In this document: positions 62,241-64,000 of the stretch, in pieces
Numbering within the stretch: position 1 is the stretch's first letter
How the letters are laid out: each line of letters begins with the position of its first letter
Source: Streptomyces sp. MH60
Lineage (GTDB): Bacteria; Actinomycetota; Actinomycetes; Streptomycetales; Streptomycetaceae
Reading direction: 5' to 3'
NCBI RefSeq assembly: GCF_002939385.1
Contig: NZ_MULI01000007.1
Location: 108,794 to 172,793 of the forward strand
DNA length: 64,000 nt
Position numbers and translations under genes: made by a program
The notes under the pieces: model-generated
Databases searched by the model: none
Told to the model about the DNA's origin: nothing
What the model saw: the letters and a program-made list of their open reading frames with translations, nothing else

Positions 62241-62550
62241 CACTCCACGTTTCCTTCCCGAGACGAGTAGCCGAAACAAGGGCCTCATTCAGACGTCGTG
62301 GTACTTATGGGCCGAACCTACGCCGCCGCCGGAGGCGATCGGACCCACTGAACGGGTCGACAGTCATTCCGCAGTCATTTCTCGGGTGGGGGAACCCACA
62401 CACGGAGAAATGACGGAGAGGCTGCGGGGAACGGACGCCTGCTCCGTCCTCCTGTCACAGGTGGCGCTCCTGCCCGGTCATTGGTTACGTGAAGACAGCT
62501 CGGTCGCGGCGTTGGACGCCGCTCCGGGAGAGACCTCCGAAAGGCATTCG
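62241..62550. other. Divergent region between the ECF41-type sigma gene and the SDR gene
   Basis: These 310 bases hold the probable ECF41 promoter of the SDR gene (62453-62479) and about 70 bases of leader. No further gene is supported. A frame in line with the SDR gene is open from 61954 but its codons before 62551 are of poor quality and cross the promoter. Confidence 0.5.
62453..62479 (+). promoter_or_regulatory. ECF41-type promoter of the SDR gene
   Basis: TGTCACA at 62453-62459, then a 16-base spacer and GGTC at 62476-62479. The ECF41 group recognises TGTCACA at -35 and CGTC at -10, so the first element is exact and the second differs at one base. It lies 72 bp before the SDR start codon, facing away from the sigma gene, as ECF41 targets usually do. 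Confidence 0.65.
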
Positions 62551-63297
62551 ATGAAGGTTGTAGTAATCGGCGGCACCGGACTCATCGGTTCGCAGGTCGT
62601 CGCCAGGCTCGGCGAGCACGGGCACGAGGCGGTCCCGGCCTCCCCGAACACCGGCGTCAACACGATGACGGGCGAGGGCCTGGCAGAGGTGCTGCGCGGC
62701 GCCTCGGTCGTCGTCGACGTGTCGAACTCTCCGTCGTTCGCGGACGACGCGGTCAAGGAGTTCTTCCGCGTCTCGACGTCCAACCTCCTGAAGGCCGAGG
62801 CGGAGGCCGGTGTCGCCCACCACGTGGCGCTCTCCGTCGTGGGGACCGACCGTCTCCAGGCGAGCGGCTACTTCCAGGCCAAGCAGGCCCAGGAGGACAT
62901 GATCAAGGACTCCGGGATTCCGTACTCGATCGTGCACGCCACGCAGTTCTTCGAGTTCGCGAAGACCCTGGCGGACTCGGCGACGGAGGGTGACACCGTG
63001 AGTGTCGCCCCCATCAAGATCCAGCCCATCTCCTCGGGTGACGTGGCCGCGGCCGTGGGTCGTACGGCCGTCGGTGCGCCCGTCAACGGCACGGTCGAGG
63101 TCGCGGGTCCCGACGTGTTCCGGCTGGAGGACTTCATCCGCAAGGGCCTCGCCGTGCGGGACGACACCCGAACGGTCGTGACGGACCCGAACGGTCTTTA
63201 CTGGGGTGCCGCACTTCAGGAGTCGGATCTGCTCCCCGGCGCCGACGCCCGCATCGCGGAGACCCGCTTCGACGAGTGGGCCGCAGGGCAGCGCTAG
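62551..63297 (+). CDS. NAD(P)-binding SDR/NmrA-like oxidoreductase
   Basis: A 248-residue atypical short-chain dehydrogenase. The Rossmann fingerprint VIGGTGLIGSQVVARL is at the N-terminus, SVVVDVSNSP and HHVALSVVGTDRL follow, and GYFQAKQAQEDMIKDSGIPYSIVHATQFFEF is the usual YxxxK region shifted as in NmrA/isoflavone-reductase-like proteins (Phe-Gln-Ala-Lys). ATG at 62551 follows GAAAGG. ECF41 sigma genes are typically next to carboxymuconolactone decarboxylase, oxidoreductase or epimerase genes (COE), and this protein fits that group. The substrate is unknown. Confidence 0.92.
   Translation: MKVVVIGGTGLIGSQVVARLGEHGHEAVPASPNTGVNTMTGEGLAEVLRGASVVVDVSNSPSFADDAVKEFFRVSTSNLLKAEAEAGVAHHVALSVVGTDRLQASGYFQAKQAQEDMIKDSGIPYSIVHATQFFEFAKTLADSATEGDTVSVAPIKIQPISSGDVAAAVGRTAVGAPVNGTVEVAGPDVFRLEDFIRKGLAVRDDTRTVVTDPNGLYWGAALQESDLLPGADARIAETRFDEWAAGQR

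Positions 63298-64000
<703 letters not shown>

Overview
The window is high-GC actinobacterial DNA, almost certainly from a Streptomyces chromosome. Third codon positions are strongly G/C, GTG starts and AGGAG-type ribosome binding sites are common, and the gene families are typical of the genus: SpoIIE-type phosphatases, PadR/MarR/GntR regulators, GH75 chitosanase, GH87 glucanase, Rv1733c-like protein and a bxl-type sugar operon. From memory, argG next to gab genes and a bxl-like operon recalls an arm region of the S. coelicolor chromosome. That comparison is not a search result.

Layout. 1-2467: truncated FAD monooxygenase, divergent TetR regulator with three operator palindromes, and a type III polyketide synthase. 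2637-8222: two multidomain PP2C/SpoIIE phosphatases around a histidine phosphatase. 8535-10579: the PEP-dependent dihydroxyacetone kinase operon dhaKLM. 10629-13594: exported GH75 chitosanase, fibronectin-III lipoprotein behind a DasR-like site, and a wall-anchored protein. 13623-16727: fadH-like reductase with a PadR regulator and a 38-bp perfect palindrome. 16819-20916: secreted protein, third SpoIIE phosphatase and a PrmC-like methyltransferase. 21190-23886: MarR regulator, YuiH-type molybdo-oxidoreductase with its flavin reductase, and an Rv1733c-like protein. 24005-27677: CE7 esterase, GntR regulator, PadR-methyltransferase pair and SnoaL-like protein. 28028-32608: a short second-type Rho behind a 350-nt leader, D,D-carboxypeptidase, glutaminase and desaturase. 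32634-36126: UppP, a crcB-DUF190-crcB fluoride-export operon under an ArsR-like gene, MarR, and an SseB-like protein. 36339-43690: long GAPDH, a membrane protein fused to a PI-PLC-like domain, and a GH87 glucanase. 44088-50239: argG, gabD, gabT and a divergent PucR-type regulator. 50280-57589: RibD-like reductase and a bxl-type xylobiose uptake/hydrolysis operon with its LacI regulator. 57661-63297: tautomerase/LysR pair, ricin-like secreted protein, DyP peroxidase, a C-terminally truncated ECF41-type sigma factor and its likely target SDR gene. The last 0.7 kb has a decayed ltrA-like fragment, then the start of ilvC.

How the genes work together. Several cassettes are self-contained: regulator plus operator plus target for TetR/PKS, PadR/fadH, ArsR/crcB, PucR/gab, LacI/bxl and ECF41/SDR. 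A polysaccharide theme (chitosanase, dre-like sites, CE7 esterase, GH87, GH3 with an ABC importer lacking its own ATPase) fits a soil saprophyte. Most notable are the short Rho whose RNA-binding aromatic residues are replaced, the double fluoride-channel operon with a tandem hairpin repeat in its leader, and the truncated ECF41 sigma factor with a good promoter match facing it and a VOC-gene relic behind it. I found no tRNA, rRNA, CRISPR array or intact insertion sequence.
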